The notes beneath the pieces were generated by a model. It ran no database searches, was not told the origin of the DNA, and saw nothing but the letters and a program-made list of their open reading frames with translations. Both the position numbers and the translations under genes were made by a program. Positions 28,532 through 38,992 of a stretch of DNA of 64,000 nt are shown here, piece after piece. Each line of letters begins with the position of its first letter. Within the stretch, counting starts at the first letter, position 1. Origin of the DNA: Microbacterium galbinum (GTDB lineage: Bacteria > Actinomycetota > Actinomycetes > Actinomycetales > Microbacteriaceae); the NCBI RefSeq assembly GCF_023091225.1, contig NZ_JAHWXM010000002.1, positions 248,001 to 312,000 on the forward strand, read 5' to 3'.

Positions 28532-29653
28532 CTAGACCTGCGCGCGCGGGTCCGGTGCCGACGGGCGACGGGACAGACGGGTGAGGCGCGGGATGTCGGC
28601 CGTCGCACCGGCATCCGCCGGAACGATGACCTGCTGCGAAGCCGCGATCTCGAGGCCGTCGGCTCGCACGACGAGGTCGCCGACCGGTGCGCGGCGGCTG
28701 AGGATCGCGAGCGCGATCGGCCCGTCCTCGAAGTGCCGGGCCACGGAGGTCAGGTGCCCGACCTCCTCGTCGCCCGCGAAGACGGATGCCCGGGCCTCCG
28801 GCAGCACCGCATCGCTGCCGTCGAGCTGCAGCGCGGCCAGACGCCGCGGCGGGTGCCCGAGGTTGTGCACCTTGGCGACCGTCTCCTGCCCGCGGTAGCA
28901 GCCCTTGTTCAGGTGCACGGCGCTGCGGATCCAATCGGACTCGTGCGGCAGGGAGCGCTCATCGACCTCGGTCGCCCAGCGCGGACGCCAGGCGGCGACA
29001 CGCAGCGCCTCTGCTGCGAGGAGCCCGGCCAGCGCGTCGCGATCGGCAGACACCGCGAGAGCATCCGCGGCCTCGGTCGTCAGCAGCGCGACCCGCCACG
29101 CGTAGTCGGCGGCGGGGTGCGCTGCGACCTCGGCGTACTGGTGTCCGCCCGCGGACACGTGCTGCCACGGATCGGCCCAGATCAGGGGCGCACCGCTCGG
29201 TGCGGCCGCCGCCGTGGCCACCACCGGCGCGATCGCTCCGCCGTCGAGGAATCCGATCGGAACGAGATCCGGACGGATGCCGACGGAGGCCTGCGCGCGG
29301 AACTTCATGCGGGTCAGCCATCCGGCGAGCGCTTCGGCGTCACCGGCATCCGCCAGCAACCAGGTCGATGCGCCGTCGTCGAGGACTCCGGCCGCGTGCT
29401 CGACCCGACCCTGCGGGTCGAGGATCAGCAACTCGGTGCTCTCACCCGGAGCGAGACGGCCGAGCGCCTGCGAGGTGATGGAGTCGAGCCAGCTCAGCCG
29501 CTCGGGCCCCGCGACCTCGATCACGACCCGATCGCCGAGCGGGACGAAGGCAGCGCCCTCGGCGAGGCGGCGCTGCTCGCGGAACGCGTCGCCGAAGTGC
29601 GCGATCACGTCTCCGTCGGAGACGGCGCCGTCGATCTCGGCGAATGCGCCCAC
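28532..29653 (-). CDS. YgfZ/GcvT-family folate-binding protein
   Basis: A 373-residue protein related to the glycine-cleavage T protein. The diagnostic YgfZ motif is present (HLNKGCYRGQETVAKV near residue 265), with a conserved Cys. YgfZ proteins bind tetrahydrofolate and help maintain Fe-S enzymes. The start is GTG 29653, one base after the stop of the upstream nitrobindin-like gene, so the two are coupled. A link between heme and Fe-S handling would fit this pairing. Confidence 0.88.
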   Translation of the reverse strand: MGAFAEIDGAVSDGDVIAHFGDAFREQRRLAEGAAFVPLGDRVVIEVAGPERLSWLDSITSQALGRLAPGESTELLILDPQGRVEHAAGVLDDGASTWLLADAGDAEALAGWLTRMKFRAQASVGIRPDLVPIGFLDGGAIAPVVATAAAAPSGAPLIWADPWQHVSAGGHQYAEVAAHPAADYAWRVALLTTEAADALAVSADRDALAGLLAAEALRVAAWRPRWATEVDERSLPHESDWIRSAVHLNKGCYRGQETVAKVHNLGHPPRRLAALQLDGSDAVLPEARASVFAGDEEVGHLTSVARHFEDGPIALAILSRRAPVGDLVVRADGLEIAASQQVIVPADAGATADIPRLTRLSRRPSAPDPRAQV

Positions 29654-29654
29654 G

Positions 29655-30257
29655 TCAGACCTTGGCCAGTCGCGCGGAGGCGTGCGAGCGCAACGGGGTG
29701 CCGAGGGCCGCGATGTCCCAGGCCCACAGCAGGTGGCCGTCGACCAGGCCGTACATCCGCGAGGAGGCGGTGTGCACCTTGGCTCCGGAACTGCGCACCA
29801 CGGCATCCGTGGCGATATCGATGCGCGGGCCGTTGATCTCACCCAGGTACAGCTCGAGCGCACCGTCGGCGTGGGCGAGTGACACCTCGATCGGGAAGCC
29901 GCCGCTCTCGGCGCGCAGCTCCTCGACGTCGTCGACCGTGCGGGCCACGGCGTCCGCGGTCGGGGGCAGCAGTGCCGGACCGGCATCCGCGTCCGTCGCC
30001 GGGCGCGCGAGACGCCAGAAACCGGTCTCGGCCAGCAGGGCGGAGGCCGGGGAGCCCTCCTCCGTGAGGAAGGTGGCGGTGGCCGAGTAGTTCAGGAACG
30101 GGCCGCCATCATGGCTGAAGCTCACGCGATGCGTGAACTCGCCCTGCAGCCGCTCATCTCCGACGGGGTAGTCGATGACACCTGTTCCCTCCCAGACGCC
30201 GATCAGCCACGAGAGCGGGGCGAGGTCGGCCGGGAGGTCGGTGGGAAGCTCGAGCAC
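29655..30257 (-). CDS. FABP-like/nitrobindin family heme-binding protein
   Basis: A 200-residue ten-stranded beta-barrel protein of the DUF1794/nitrobindin family. The signature LSWLIGVWEGTG near residue 15 is followed by EFTHRVSFSHDG; a C-terminal His (KVHTASSRMYGLVDGHLLWAWD) is in the position of the proximal heme ligand. The family binds ferric heme and isomerises peroxynitrite in some members. It is first of the pair with the YgfZ gene. Confidence 0.85.
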   Translation of the reverse strand: MLELPTDLPADLAPLSWLIGVWEGTGVIDYPVGDERLQGEFTHRVSFSHDGGPFLNYSATATFLTEEGSPASALLAETGFWRLARPATDADAGPALLPPTADAVARTVDDVEELRAESGGFPIEVSLAHADGALELYLGEINGPRIDIATDAVVRSSGAKVHTASSRMYGLVDGHLLWAWDIAALGTPLRSHASARLAKV

Positions 30258-30264
30258 GATCGGC

Positions 30265-30378
30265 TCAGCGCTGGCCGCGGAAGAGGTTGCGCAGCACGAC
30301 CGCCGAGACGAAGACGATCGCGAGGCTCGCCAGACCCAGCAGGCCGATGAAGAAGAGTTCGAGCGCCATGAGATCCAT
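30265..30378 (-). CDS. 37-residue single-pass membrane peptide
   Basis: A tiny ORF with a good GGGAG ribosome site six bases before ATG 30378. It encodes a hydrophobic helix (ELFFIGLLGLASLAIVFVSAVVL) with a basic end (RNLFRGQR). It lies seven bases upstream of the nitrobindin-like gene on the same strand and probably heads that operon. Function is unknown. Confidence 0.6.
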   Translation of the reverse strand: MDLMALELFFIGLLGLASLAIVFVSAVVLRNLFRGQR

Positions 30379-30410
30379 GGCTCCCACCCTACCGCGCGTG
30401 AGCGCGACTG

Positions 30411-30725
30411 TCAGGCGGAGGCGGTCGCGAGGGCGGCGAGCCCGAATCCGACCGAGATCACGCCCATGAGCAGCAGCGCACCGATCACGCTCCCCGCCAC
30501 CCGGAAGATGAATCCCTCGGTGCGGCCGTACCAGAGCTGCACGGCGAAAGAGAGGAGCACGGCGCCGCCGAAGGCCACCAGCATCCACGGGATGCGCCAC
30601 TCCTCGCCGACCAGGATGCCGATCGCCACGGCGCCCACCAGAGCGACCGCCCAGACGGCGACCACGCCGGCGAGCGGACTGCGCGGAGCGAGTGCGGGTT
30701 GCGTCATGCGTCCATTGTCACTCAT
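30411..30725 (-). CDS. Small three-helix membrane protein
   Basis: A 104-residue protein (MSDNGRMTQP...) with three hydrophobic segments: VVAVWAVALVGAVAIGILV, the stretch from WMLVAFGGAV to VQLWYG, and the C-terminal helix from FRVAGSVIGALLLMG. An AATAAT -10-like box lies about 12 bases before ATG 30725; the internal ATG at 30707 is an alternative start. Divergent to glnR. No family is recognised. Confidence 0.6.
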   Translation of the reverse strand: MSDNGRMTQPALAPRSPLAGVVAVWAVALVGAVAIGILVGEEWRIPWMLVAFGGAVLLSFAVQLWYGRTEGFIFRVAGSVIGALLLMGVISVGFGLAALATASA

Positions 30726-30780
30726 CGACCCCGGTATTATTGCCGCACGGCGTTGACCCGCGCGCCGGTGAGGAGTACGC

Positions 30781-31464
30781 GTGCCCCAGATCCTGGTCTT
30801 GACGAATGCTCCTGCCGAGGAGTCGGTCCTGCCCGCGCTGGAGCTGCTCAGCCACACCGTCCGCCAGATCCCCGCAGAGCCCGCGCGGCTGGTGAGCGCC
30901 CCCGAGTACGACATCGTGATCGTCGATGCCCGCACCGACCTCGCGGGCGCCAAGTCGCTGTGCCGTCTGCTCCGCGCGACCGGCCAGGAGGCGCCGCTGC
31001 TGCTCATCGTCACCGAAGGCGGCATGAGCGCCGTCTCCGGCGACTGGGGCATCGACGACGTGCTGCTCTCGACCGCCGGCCCCGCCGAGACCGACGCCCG
31101 CCTGCGGCTCGCGATCGCGCGCCGCGACGACGCCGCGGCTCCGACGCGTGTGCAGGCATCCGGCGTCACGATCGACGAGCAGTCGTACTCCGCCAAGCTG
31201 CACGGCAAGCCGCTCGACCTCACCTACAAGGAGTTCCAGCTCCTGCACTTCCTCGCCACGCACCCCTCGCGGGTGTTCACGCGCGAGCAGCTGCTCAGCG
31301 AGGTCTGGGGCTACGACTACTTCGGCGGCACGCGCACGGTCGACGTGCACGTGCGGCGCCTGCGGGCCAAGCTCGGCGACGCCGATCAGATCATCGGAAC
31401 GGTCCGCAACGTCGGCTACCGCTTCAACGTGTACGAGGACGACACCCTGGTGGGCTCGCGGTAA
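30781..31464 (+). CDS. glnR: Nitrogen-metabolism regulator GlnR
   Basis: A 227-residue orphan response regulator, closely matching Streptomyces Gln[56 protein letters not shown] and the winged-helix block [20 protein letters not shown]. The receiver domain is atypical: the usual N-terminal acidic pair is missing, so phosphorylation is not expected. GlnR controls glutamine synthetase, ammonium transport and related genes. GTG 30781 follows GAGGAG by five bases. It lies 43 bases before ppk1, joining nitrogen and phosphate control. Confidence 0.93.
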   Translation: MPQILVLTNAPAEESVLPALELLSHTVRQIPAEPARLVSAPEYDIVIVDARTDLAGAKSLCRLLRATGQEAPLLLIVTEGGMSAVSGDWGIDDVLLSTAGPAETDARLRLAIARRDDAAAPTRVQASGVTIDEQSYSAKLHGKPLDLTYKEFQLLHFLATHPSRVFTREQLLSEVWGYDYFGGTRTVDVHVRRLRAKLGDADQIIGTVRNVGYRFNVYEDDTLVGSR

Positions 31465-31476
31465 CCGAGGGCATCC

Positions 31477-31498
31477 GTTCACGCGCGTGTCACCTCTC
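31477..31498 (+). promoter_or_regulatory. PHO box before ppk1
   Basis: Two tandem 11-base units, GTTCACGCGCG (31477-31487) and TGTCACCTCTC (31488-31498), lie directly between glnR and ppk1, about 10-30 bases from the ppk1 start. A TTAGAT -10-like hexamer follows at 31504-31509. Consistent with RegX3/PhoP control of polyphosphate synthesis. Confidence 0.6.
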
Positions 31499-31507
31499 GG
31501 TGCTTAG

Positions 31508-33682
31508 ATGTACCCCATGATGGATCCCGCTCTCGCCGACGCAGGTCTCGGCGACGCCGAAGACGACGACTTCGATGCCGTCGAGGCCCCCGACTCGCTC
31601 CTCCCGGATCACCGGTACCTCGATCGCGAGCTGAGTTGGCTCGCGTTCAACCAGCGCGTGCTCGAGCTGGCCGAGGATCCCTCGCTCCCCGAACTCGAGC
31701 GGGCGAACTTCCTGGCCATCTTCGCCAGCAACCTCGACGAGTTCTTCATGGTGCGCGTCGCCGGCCTCAAACGGCGCATCATCACCGGCCTCGCCGTGCC
31801 GACCAACATTGGCCGCTCCCCCTCCGACGCCCTCGCCGACATCTCGCGCGAGGCGCATGCGCTGCAGCTGCGGCACGCGGATGCCTGGACGTCGCTCGTG
31901 CGCCCGGCCCTCGCCGACGCCGGTGTCGAGATCACGGAGTGGGACGAGCTGACCGACGACGAGCGCGCGGGCCTGACCGACTACTTCCAGGCCCAGGTGT
32001 TCCCGGTGCTCATGCCCCTCGCGGTCGATCCGGCGCATCCGTTCCCCTACATCTCGGGGCTGTCGCTCAACCTCGCGATCCGCATCCGCAACGCACGCAC
32101 GGGTCGCCAGGAGTTCGCGCGCCTCAAGGTGCCGCCGATGCTGCCTCGGTTCGTGGAGGTACCGGGCAACAGCGAGATCTCGCGCTACCTGCGCCTCGAA
32201 GAGCTCATCGCCAACCACCTCGGAGACCTCTTTCCCGGTATGGAGGTGCTCGACCACCACGCCTTCCGCCTCACCCGCAACGAAGACGTCGAGATCGAGG
32301 AGGACGAGAGCGAGAACCTCATCCAGGCGCTCGAGGCCGAGCTGCTGCGCCGCCGGTTCGGACCGCCGATCCGCCTCGAGATCACCGACGACATGGACGA
32401 CGTGACCCTCGAGCTGCTGGTGAAGGAACTCGACATCACCGACCAGGAGGTCTACCGTCTCCCCGGGCCGCTCGACCTGCGCGGACTCTTCGGCCTCTCG
32501 CGCATCGAGCGCCCCGATCTGCGGTACCCGCCGCACGTTCCGACCACGGCGGTCGCGTTCCAGCCCGGCGACAGCAGCACGCGTGCCGACATGTTCAAGG
32601 CCATCCGCAAGTCCGACGTGCTCGTGCACCACCCGTACGAGTCGTTCACCACGAGCGTGCAGGCGTTCCTCGAACAGGCTGCCCGTGATCCGCATGTGCT
32701 CGCCATCAAGCAGACCCTGTACCGCACCTCGGGAGACAGCCCCGTCGTGCAGGCGCTGATCGACGCCGCCGAAGCGGGCAAGCAGGTGCTCGCCCTGGTC
32801 GAGGTCAAGGCACGGTTCGACGAGGCGAACAACATCGTCTGGGCGCGCAAACTCGAGAAGGCCGGCGTGCACGTCGTGTACGGCCTGGTCGGGCTCAAGA
32901 CGCACTGCAAGCTCGCCCTCGTGATCCGCGAGGAAGACGGCAAGCTCCAGCACTACTCGCACGTCGGCACCGGAAACTACAACCCGAAGACCAGCCGCAT
33001 CTACGAGGACTTCGGGCTGTTCACCGCGGACGCACAGGTCGGAAAAGACCTCACCCGCCTCTTCAACGAGCTGAGCGGCTATGCGATCGAGAAGAAGTTC
33101 AAGCGTCTGCTCGTCGCGCCCCTGCACCTGCGCAAGGGACTCGTGCGCCAGATCGACAACGAGCGCGCCAACGCCGTCGCGGGCAAGCCCGCGCACATCC
33201 GCATCAAGGTCAACTCGATGGTCGACGAGGAGATCATCGACGCGCTCTACCGTGCCAGCGTGGCCGGAGTGAAGGTCGACGTGTGGGTGCGCGGCATCTG
33301 CAGCCTCCGCACGGACCTCGCCGGCATCAGCGACAACATCACGGTGCGCAGCATCCTGGGCCGCTATCTCGAGCACTCGCGCATCTTCGCCTTCGAGAAC
33401 GGCGGCGATTCGCAGATCTACATCGGCAGCGCCGACATGATGCACCGCAACCTCGACCGACGCGTCGAGGCGCTCGTCCGCGTCACCGAACCCGCGCATC
33501 TGAAGGAGCTCCTGGCCTTCTTCGACCTCGCGATGGATCCGGGGACGAGTTCCTGGCACCTCGGCGCGGCCGGCGTGTGGGAGCGCCACGCCGCGGATGC
33601 CGACGGCAAGCCGCTGATCGACCTGCAGGATAAGACCATGGGTCAGATTCAGCGACGCCGGCGTGCGCGGGCGGTTCGATGA
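31508..33682 (+). CDS. ppk1: Polyphosphate kinase Ppk1
   Basis: A 724-residue enzyme polymerising the ATP gamma-phosphate into polyphosphate. The N-terminal domain starts [20 protein letters not shown]; the head domain follows; the first phospholipase-D-like catalytic domain has [10 protein letters not shown] (autophosphorylated His) and [18 protein letters not shown]; the second has [10 protein letters not shown] and [15 protein letters not shown]. ATGs at 31508, 31517 and 31520 are all possible; no strong ribosome site is visible and the promoter is very close. The stop overlaps the next gene (ATGA). In mycobacteria ppk1 is likewise followed by mutT1. Confidence 0.95.
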   Translation: MYPMMDPALADAGLGDAEDDDFDAVEAPDSLLPDHRYLDRELSWLAFNQRVLELAEDPSLPELERANFLAIFASNLDEFFMVRVAGLKRRIITGLAVPTNIGRSPSDALADISREAHALQLRHADAWTSLVRPALADAGVEITEWDELTDDERAGLTDYFQAQVFPVLMPLAVDPAHPFPYISGLSLNLAIRIRNARTGRQEFARLKVPPMLPRFVEVPGNSEISRYLRLEELIANHLGDLFPGMEVLDHHAFRLTRNEDVEIEEDESENLIQALEAELLRRRFGPPIRLEITDDMDDVTLELLVKELDITDQEVYRLPGPLDLRGLFGLSRIERPDLRYPPHVPTTAVAFQPGDSSTRADMFKAIRKSDVLVHHPYESFTTSVQAFLEQAARDPHVLAIKQTLYRTSGDSPVVQALIDAAEAGKQVLALVEVKARFDEANNIVWARKLEKAGVHVVYGLVGLKTHCKLALVIREEDGKLQHYSHVGTGNYNPKTSRIYEDFGLFTADAQVGKDLTRLFNELSGYAIEKKFKRLLVAPLHLRKGLVRQIDNERANAVAGKPAHIRIKVNSMVDEEIIDALYRASVAGVKVDVWVRGICSLRTDLAGISDNITVRSILGRYLEHSRIFAFENGGDSQIYIGSADMMHRNLDRRVEALVRVTEPAHLKELLAFFDLAMDPGTSSWHLGAAGVWERHAADADGKPLIDLQDKTMGQIQRRRRARAVR

Positions 33683-34653
33683 CGGTCGGACAGACCTTCG
33701 CAGAGCGGTCGAAGTGGACGGACAAGGCCGTCTACGCGGCCGGTGCCGTCGTCTGGCGCATCGTCGACGGCAAGCTGCGCATCCTGCTGATCCACCGCAC
33801 CAAATACCGTGACGTCACCCTGCCCAAGGGCAAGGTCGATCCCGGCGAGATGCTCGCCGAGACCGCCGTGCGCGAGGTGCAGGAGGAGACCGGCATCCGC
33901 GTCTCCCTGGGCGTTCCGGTGGGCGTGAGCCGCTACAACCTCGCGTCGATGAAGCAGAAGGTCGTGCACTACTGGGCCGCCGAGGCCACCGACGACGCGA
34001 TCCGCGCGTCGACGTTCGTGCCCAACCGGGAGATCGCGGCGATCGAGTGGGCCAGCGTGAAGAAGGCCAGGGAGCGCCTCAGCTACCCGGTCGACCACGA
34101 GATCCTCGATTTCTTCGCCCGTCTGGTCGAGGACGGCGCGCTGCGTACGTTCCCACTGATCGTGCTGCGGCACGCCAAGGCGTTGTCGCGTTCCGAATGG
34201 GACGGTACGGATGCCGAGCGCCCGCTCGCCGATCGCGGGCGCCGACAGGCGAAGTCGATCGTCGGCCCCCTGCGCGCCTTCGGCGTGCGGAAGATCGTGA
34301 CGAGCGACGCCGTCCGATGCGTCGAGACCGTGAAGCCGCTCGCCAAGGCGCTCGATCGCAAGGCCGTGCGCACCGAGCTCATCAGCCAGGACGCCTGGGA
34401 GGACGGAACCTCCGATCTGCGCTCGGTGGTCGGGCGGCGCGTACGCTCCGGCAAGCCCGCCGTGCTCTGCAGCCACGGGCCCGTTCTGCCCGGCCTCCTG
34501 TCCGAGATCGCGCTCGCGACCGCGACGATCCAGGGCTCCTACCTCAGCAGCGCGGCCGACCTCGAGCCGGCGGCGTTCTCCGTGGTTCACCTCTCGGCCA
34601 CGAACCCCGGATCCGGCATCATCTCGATCGAGACGCACATTCCGAAGGTCTGA
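33679..34653 (+). CDS. NUDIX hydrolase fused to histidine phosphatase (MutT1-type)
   Basis: A 324-residue two-domain protein. Residues 15-150 are a NUDIX domain with a complete box ([20 protein letters not shown] + TGI). From about residue 155 a histidine phosphatase/SixA-like domain follows, with [17 protein letters not shown] and the second His in [11 protein letters not shown]. This is the architecture of mycobacterial MutT1, which hydrolyses 8-oxo-(d)GTP and diadenosine polyphosphates. Its ATG overlaps the ppk1 stop. Confidence 0.9.
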   Translation: MTVGQTFAERSKWTDKAVYAAGAVVWRIVDGKLRILLIHRTKYRDVTLPKGKVDPGEMLAETAVREVQEETGIRVSLGVPVGVSRYNLASMKQKVVHYWAAEATDDAIRASTFVPNREIAAIEWASVKKARERLSYPVDHEILDFFARLVEDGALRTFPLIVLRHAKALSRSEWDGTDAERPLADRGRRQAKSIVGPLRAFGVRKIVTSDAVRCVETVKPLAKALDRKAVRTELISQDAWEDGTSDLRSVVGRRVRSGKPAVLCSHGPVLPGLLSEIALATATIQGSYLSSAADLEPAAFSVVHLSATNPGSGIISIETHIPKV

Positions 34654-34698
34654 CGCGGCCCGGAATTCCGGGGCTTGCACCCCAGAGAGTCGACAGCC

Positions 34699-34743
34699 GT
34701 TCACCTTCCGTTCACCCGCGCGGGAGAGTCTCGTTAACCGCCG
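34699..34743 (+). promoter_or_regulatory. PHO box before pstS
   Basis: Near-consensus tandem units GTTCACCTTCC (34699-34709) and GTTCACCCGCG (34710-34720), with a third unit GTTAACCGCCG at 34733-34743. This is the expected RegX3/PhoP operator of the pst operon. A TAGCGT -10-like hexamer follows at about 34748. Confidence 0.8.
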
Positions 34744-34807
34744 CGCTTAGCGTCACTGTGTGCCCTGCACCGGGCCTCAACCCCTCCCACGATCGAACGG
34801 ATCCACA

Positions 34808-35911
34808 GTGAAGATCTCCCGAATCGCTCGCATCGGCGCCATCGGCGCCGTCGCTGCTCTCGCCCTGGCCGGTTGCGCCGCGAACGAAGGCGGCACCGGC
34901 GGCTCGTCCGAAGCCCCCTCCGACTCCACGCTCTCGGGCACCATCGACGCCACCGGCGCGTCGTCGCAGACCGCTGCGCAGGAGGCGTGGGTCGCCGCGT
35001 TCCAGACCGCGAACCCCGACGTCACCGTCAACTACGAGCCCACCGGCTCCGGCACCGGCCGCGAGAACTTCCTCGAGGGCGGCAGCAACTTCATCGGCTC
35101 CGACCGTGCGTTCAACGACGAGGAGATCGCCGCCGGCGGCTTCGGCGCCTGCGTGACCGACGACATCGTCGAGGTCCCGCTCTACATCTCGCCGGTCGCC
35201 GTCGCGTTCAACATCGAGGGCATCGACACGCTCAACCTCGACGCCGCCACGATCGCGGGCATCTTCGCCGGCACGATCACCAACTGGAACGCTCCCGAGA
35301 TCGCCGCGCTGAACGACGGCGTCGAGCTGCCCGACCTGGCGATCTCGCCGGTCCACCGCTCCGACCCCTCGGGCACGCAGGAGACCTTCACCAAGTACCT
35401 CTCGGCGACCGCCGGTGACGTCTGGACCTACGAGCCGGCCGATGTCTGGCCGATCGAGGGTGGCGAGGCCGCTCAGGGCACCTCGGGTGTCGTCCAGGCC
35501 ATCACCGCGGGCAACGGCGCGATCGGCTTCGCCGACGCCTCGCAGGTCGGCGACCTCGGCCAGGTGCACGTCGGCGTGGGCGGCGACTTCGTCGCCTACT
35601 CGGCCGAGGCCGCTGCCGCGCTCGTCGAGGGCTCGCCCCTCGTCGAGGGACGTGGCGCCGGAGACCTCGTCTTCGACGTCGACCCGGCATCCGCTGCCGA
35701 GGGTTCCTACCCGATCGCCCTGGTCAGCTACCTGATCGCGTGCGAGCAGTACGAGGACACCAACGTCGCCGAGCTCGTCAAGGAGTACCTCACCTACATC
35801 GCCAGCGCCGAGGGCCAGGAAGCCGCCGCGGACAACGCCGGCAGCGCCCCGATCTCGGACTCGCTGCGCGAGCAGGTCCAGGCCGCGATCGACCTGATCC
35901 AGGTCGGCTGA
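34808..35911 (+). CDS. pstS: Phosphate ABC transporter substrate-binding lipoprotein
   Basis: A 367-residue lipoprotein starting at GTG 34808, with signal peptide and lipobox ALAGC (Cys near residue 23). The phosphate-binding segments are typical: TGASSQTAAQEAW, EPTGSGTGRENFLEG, FIGSDRAFNDEE and HRSDPSGTQETFTKYL. It captures phosphate outside the membrane for PstCAB. The PHO box upstream indicates induction by phosphate limitation. Confidence 0.95.
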   Translation: MKISRIARIGAIGAVAALALAGCAANEGGTGGSSEAPSDSTLSGTIDATGASSQTAAQEAWVAAFQTANPDVTVNYEPTGSGTGRENFLEGGSNFIGSDRAFNDEEIAAGGFGACVTDDIVEVPLYISPVAVAFNIEGIDTLNLDAATIAGIFAGTITNWNAPEIAALNDGVELPDLAISPVHRSDPSGTQETFTKYLSATAGDVWTYEPADVWPIEGGEAAQGTSGVVQAITAGNGAIGFADASQVGDLGQVHVGVGGDFVAYSAEAAAALVEGSPLVEGRGAGDLVFDVDPASAAEGSYPIALVSYLIACEQYEDTNVAELVKEYLTYIASAEGQEAAADNAGSAPISDSLREQVQAAIDLIQVG

Positions 35912-35935
35912 TCCAGCCGATCGACTGATGGCGGT

Positions 35936-35964
35936 GCCCCCGCGTCCCGATCGGACGCGGGGGC
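35936..35964 (+). terminator. Attenuator hairpin between pstS and pstC
   Basis: A perfect 12-base stem, GCCCCCGCGTCC (35936-35947) with GGACGCGGGGGC (35953-35964), loop CGATC. It lies inside the operon and probably lowers pstCAB expression relative to pstS, as binding proteins are needed in excess. Confidence 0.7.
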
Positions 35965-36011
35965 TCCGCCCGGTCAGCCCCCGTTCCACCCCGCCCCGAA
36001 ACAGGGAGACC

Positions 36012-36974
36012 ATGAGCACGACCGCGCAGGCGCCCGCAGCGCCGCACGCACCGATCAAGGCCAAGCAGCGTCTCGGCGACCGGGTGTTTTCCGGTACCGC
36101 TCTCGGAGCGGGGATCATCATCCTCGTCGTCCTCGCGCTGGTCGCCGCCTTCCTCATCATCCAGAGCATCCCGGCGTTCCAGCTCGACACCACCGGCAAC
36201 CACATCCTCAAGGGCGAATCCTTCTGGGTGTACGTCTGGCCCCTCGTCTTCGGAACGCTCTGGGCCTCGTTCATCGCGCTGCTCATCGCCGCACCGATCT
36301 CCATCGGCATCGCGCTCTTCATCTCGCACTACGCGCACCGTCGCCTCGCCGCCTTCCTCGGCTACGTGATCGACCTGCTCGCCGCGGTCCCCTCCGTCGT
36401 CTTCGGTCTCTGGGGCGGCCTCGTGCTCGCCCCCCTCCTCCAGCCGATCTACGCCTGGCTCAACACCCACGCCTCCTGGGTGCCGTTCTTCGGCGGCCAG
36501 GTGTCATCGACGGGAAAGACGATCCTCACGGCATCCCTCGTGCTCGCCGTGATGTGCATCCCGATCATGACCGCCATCTGCCGCGAGGTCTTCCTGCAGA
36601 CGCCGAAGCTCCACGAGGAGGCGGCGCTCGCGCTCGGCTCCACCCGCTGGGAGATGGTGCGGATGGCCGTTCTGCCGTTCGCCCGCGGCGGTATGGTCTC
36701 GGCGGCGATGCTCGCCCTCGGCCGCGCACTCGGCGAGACCATGGCCGTGACCATGGTGCTGTCGCCCTCGGCCGTCGTCAGCTTCCTCGTGCTCACCGCG
36801 ACGAACCCGACGCCGATCCCCGCCAACATCGCCCTGGCCTTCCCCGAAGCGCACGGCACCGGAGTCAACACGCTCATCGCGACCGGCCTCATCCTCTTCA
36901 TCGTGACCTTCGCGGTCAACGCGTTGGCGCGATGGATCGTCGCCCGCCGCGCCGAGTTCTCGGGAGCGAACTGA
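36012..36974 (+). CDS. pstC: Phosphate ABC transporter permease PstC
   Basis: A 320-residue permease with six helices and the EAA-type loop HEEAALALGSTRWEMVRMAVLP that docks on PstB. The AAVPSVVFGLWGGL and LGRALGETMAVTMVL helices are characteristic of the family. ATG 36012 follows CAGGGAGAC. The next gene starts one base after its stop. Confidence 0.95.
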   Translation: MSTTAQAPAAPHAPIKAKQRLGDRVFSGTALGAGIIILVVLALVAAFLIIQSIPAFQLDTTGNHILKGESFWVYVWPLVFGTLWASFIALLIAAPISIGIALFISHYAHRRLAAFLGYVIDLLAAVPSVVFGLWGGLVLAPLLQPIYAWLNTHASWVPFFGGQVSSTGKTILTASLVLAVMCIPIMTAICREVFLQTPKLHEEAALALGSTRWEMVRMAVLPFARGGMVSAAMLALGRALGETMAVTMVLSPSAVVSFLVLTATNPTPIPANIALAFPEAHGTGVNTLIATGLILFIVTFAVNALARWIVARRAEFSGAN

Positions 36975-36975
36975 C

Positions 36976-38076
36976 ATGACCGTCCTCACCCCCACCCCGA
37001 CCGCCGTCGCCTCGGCCCCGGCAGCGTCGCTCACCGCGGGCAAGCTCCCCCGGTGGGCCCCGTGGGCCCTGCTCGGCGGATCGCTCGCGGTCAGCGCCGC
37101 CGTCTTCGGCGTCGCCGCGATCGGCACCAGCCTCGCGGACTTCAACATCGCCGGCACCGTCATCATCGGGCTCCTGCTCTACATGGTGCTCATCACGGTC
37201 ATCTCCTCGATCGTCGAGAGCCGCCGCAAGGCCGTCGACCGCCTCATGACGGCGCTCGTCGCGACAGCGTTCCTCATCGCCCTGCTGCCGCTGATCTCGC
37301 TGCTGTGGACGGTCGTCTCCAACGGCATCGAGCGCTTCGATGCCGAGTTCTTCAGCTACTCGATGCGCAACGTGATCGGCGACGGCGGCGGCATCGTCCA
37401 CGCGATCTGGGGCACGCTGCTCATCACCCTCACGGCGACGGTCATCGCGGTGCCGATCGGACTCATGACCTCGATCTATCTCGTCGAGTACGGTCGCGGC
37501 AAGATCGCGAAGGCGATCACGTTCTTCGTCGACGTCATGACCGGCATCCCCTCGATCGTCGCGGGTCTGTTCATCTACGCGGTCTTCGCTCTGATCTTCA
37601 AGCCGGGCATCTCGATGGGCATCATGGGCGCCCTCGCCCTGGCCGTGCTGATGACCCCGGTCGTCGTGCGAGGCAGCGAGGAGCTGCTCAAGATCGTGCC
37701 GAACGAGCTCCGCGAGGCGTCGTACGCACTCGGTGTGCCGAAGTGGCTGACGATCCTCAAGGTCGTGCTCCCGACGTCGATCGCCGGCATCACGACCTCG
37801 GTCATGCTCGCGATCTCGCGCGTGATCGGCGAGACGGCTCCCCTGCTGCTCACCGCCGGGTTCACGCAGAGCCTGAACACGAACATCTTCAACGGCCAGA
37901 TGATGACCCTGCCGGTGTTCGCCTACAACCAGTACATGAATCAGGGCACCAACCCGGACGCTTCGCTCGCCCGGGCCTGGGCCGCTGCTCTCACCCTCAT
38001 CCTCATCGTCATGGTGCTGAACCTGCTCGCGCGCCTCGTCGCGAAGCTGTTCGCCCCGAAGACCTCCGGCCGCTGA
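36976..38076 (+). CDS. pstA: Phosphate ABC transporter permease PstA
   Basis: A 366-residue permease, slightly longer than usual because of an N-terminal extension with two extra hydrophobic segments. The typical blocks are [20 protein letters not shown], the docking loop [20 protein letters not shown] and [15 protein letters not shown]. It pairs with PstC in the membrane. Confidence 0.95.
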   Translation: MTVLTPTPTAVASAPAASLTAGKLPRWAPWALLGGSLAVSAAVFGVAAIGTSLADFNIAGTVIIGLLLYMVLITVISSIVESRRKAVDRLMTALVATAFLIALLPLISLLWTVVSNGIERFDAEFFSYSMRNVIGDGGGIVHAIWGTLLITLTATVIAVPIGLMTSIYLVEYGRGKIAKAITFFVDVMTGIPSIVAGLFIYAVFALIFKPGISMGIMGALALAVLMTPVVVRGSEELLKIVPNELREASYALGVPKWLTILKVVLPTSIAGITTSVMLAISRVIGETAPLLLTAGFTQSLNTNIFNGQMMTLPVFAYNQYMNQGTNPDASLARAWAAALTLILIVMVLNLLARLVAKLFAPKTSGR

Positions 38077-38104
38077 GCGCCCGACCACTCAGAACAGGAA
38101 ACAC

Positions 38105-38884
<780 letters not shown>

Positions 38885-38904
38885 TCTGACGCCGTCGGCC
38901 GTCT

Positions 38905-38940
38905 GACAGGGCTCGGGGACTTCGGTCGCCGAGCCCTGTC
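38905..38940 (+). terminator. Terminator of the pst operon
   Basis: A perfect 12-base stem, GACAGGGCTCGG (38905-38916) with CCGAGCCCTGTC (38929-38940), located 20 bases after the pstB stop. Confidence 0.75.
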
Positions 38941-38992
38941 GCGTGCCCTCCCCGCCCCGACCCCGCACGACTTCGGGGACCTGGTGCCCGCC

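Noticed and set aside
31490..33589. A 699-codon minus-strand open frame opposite ppk1
   Set aside because: Antisense to an unmistakable ppk1; no domain.
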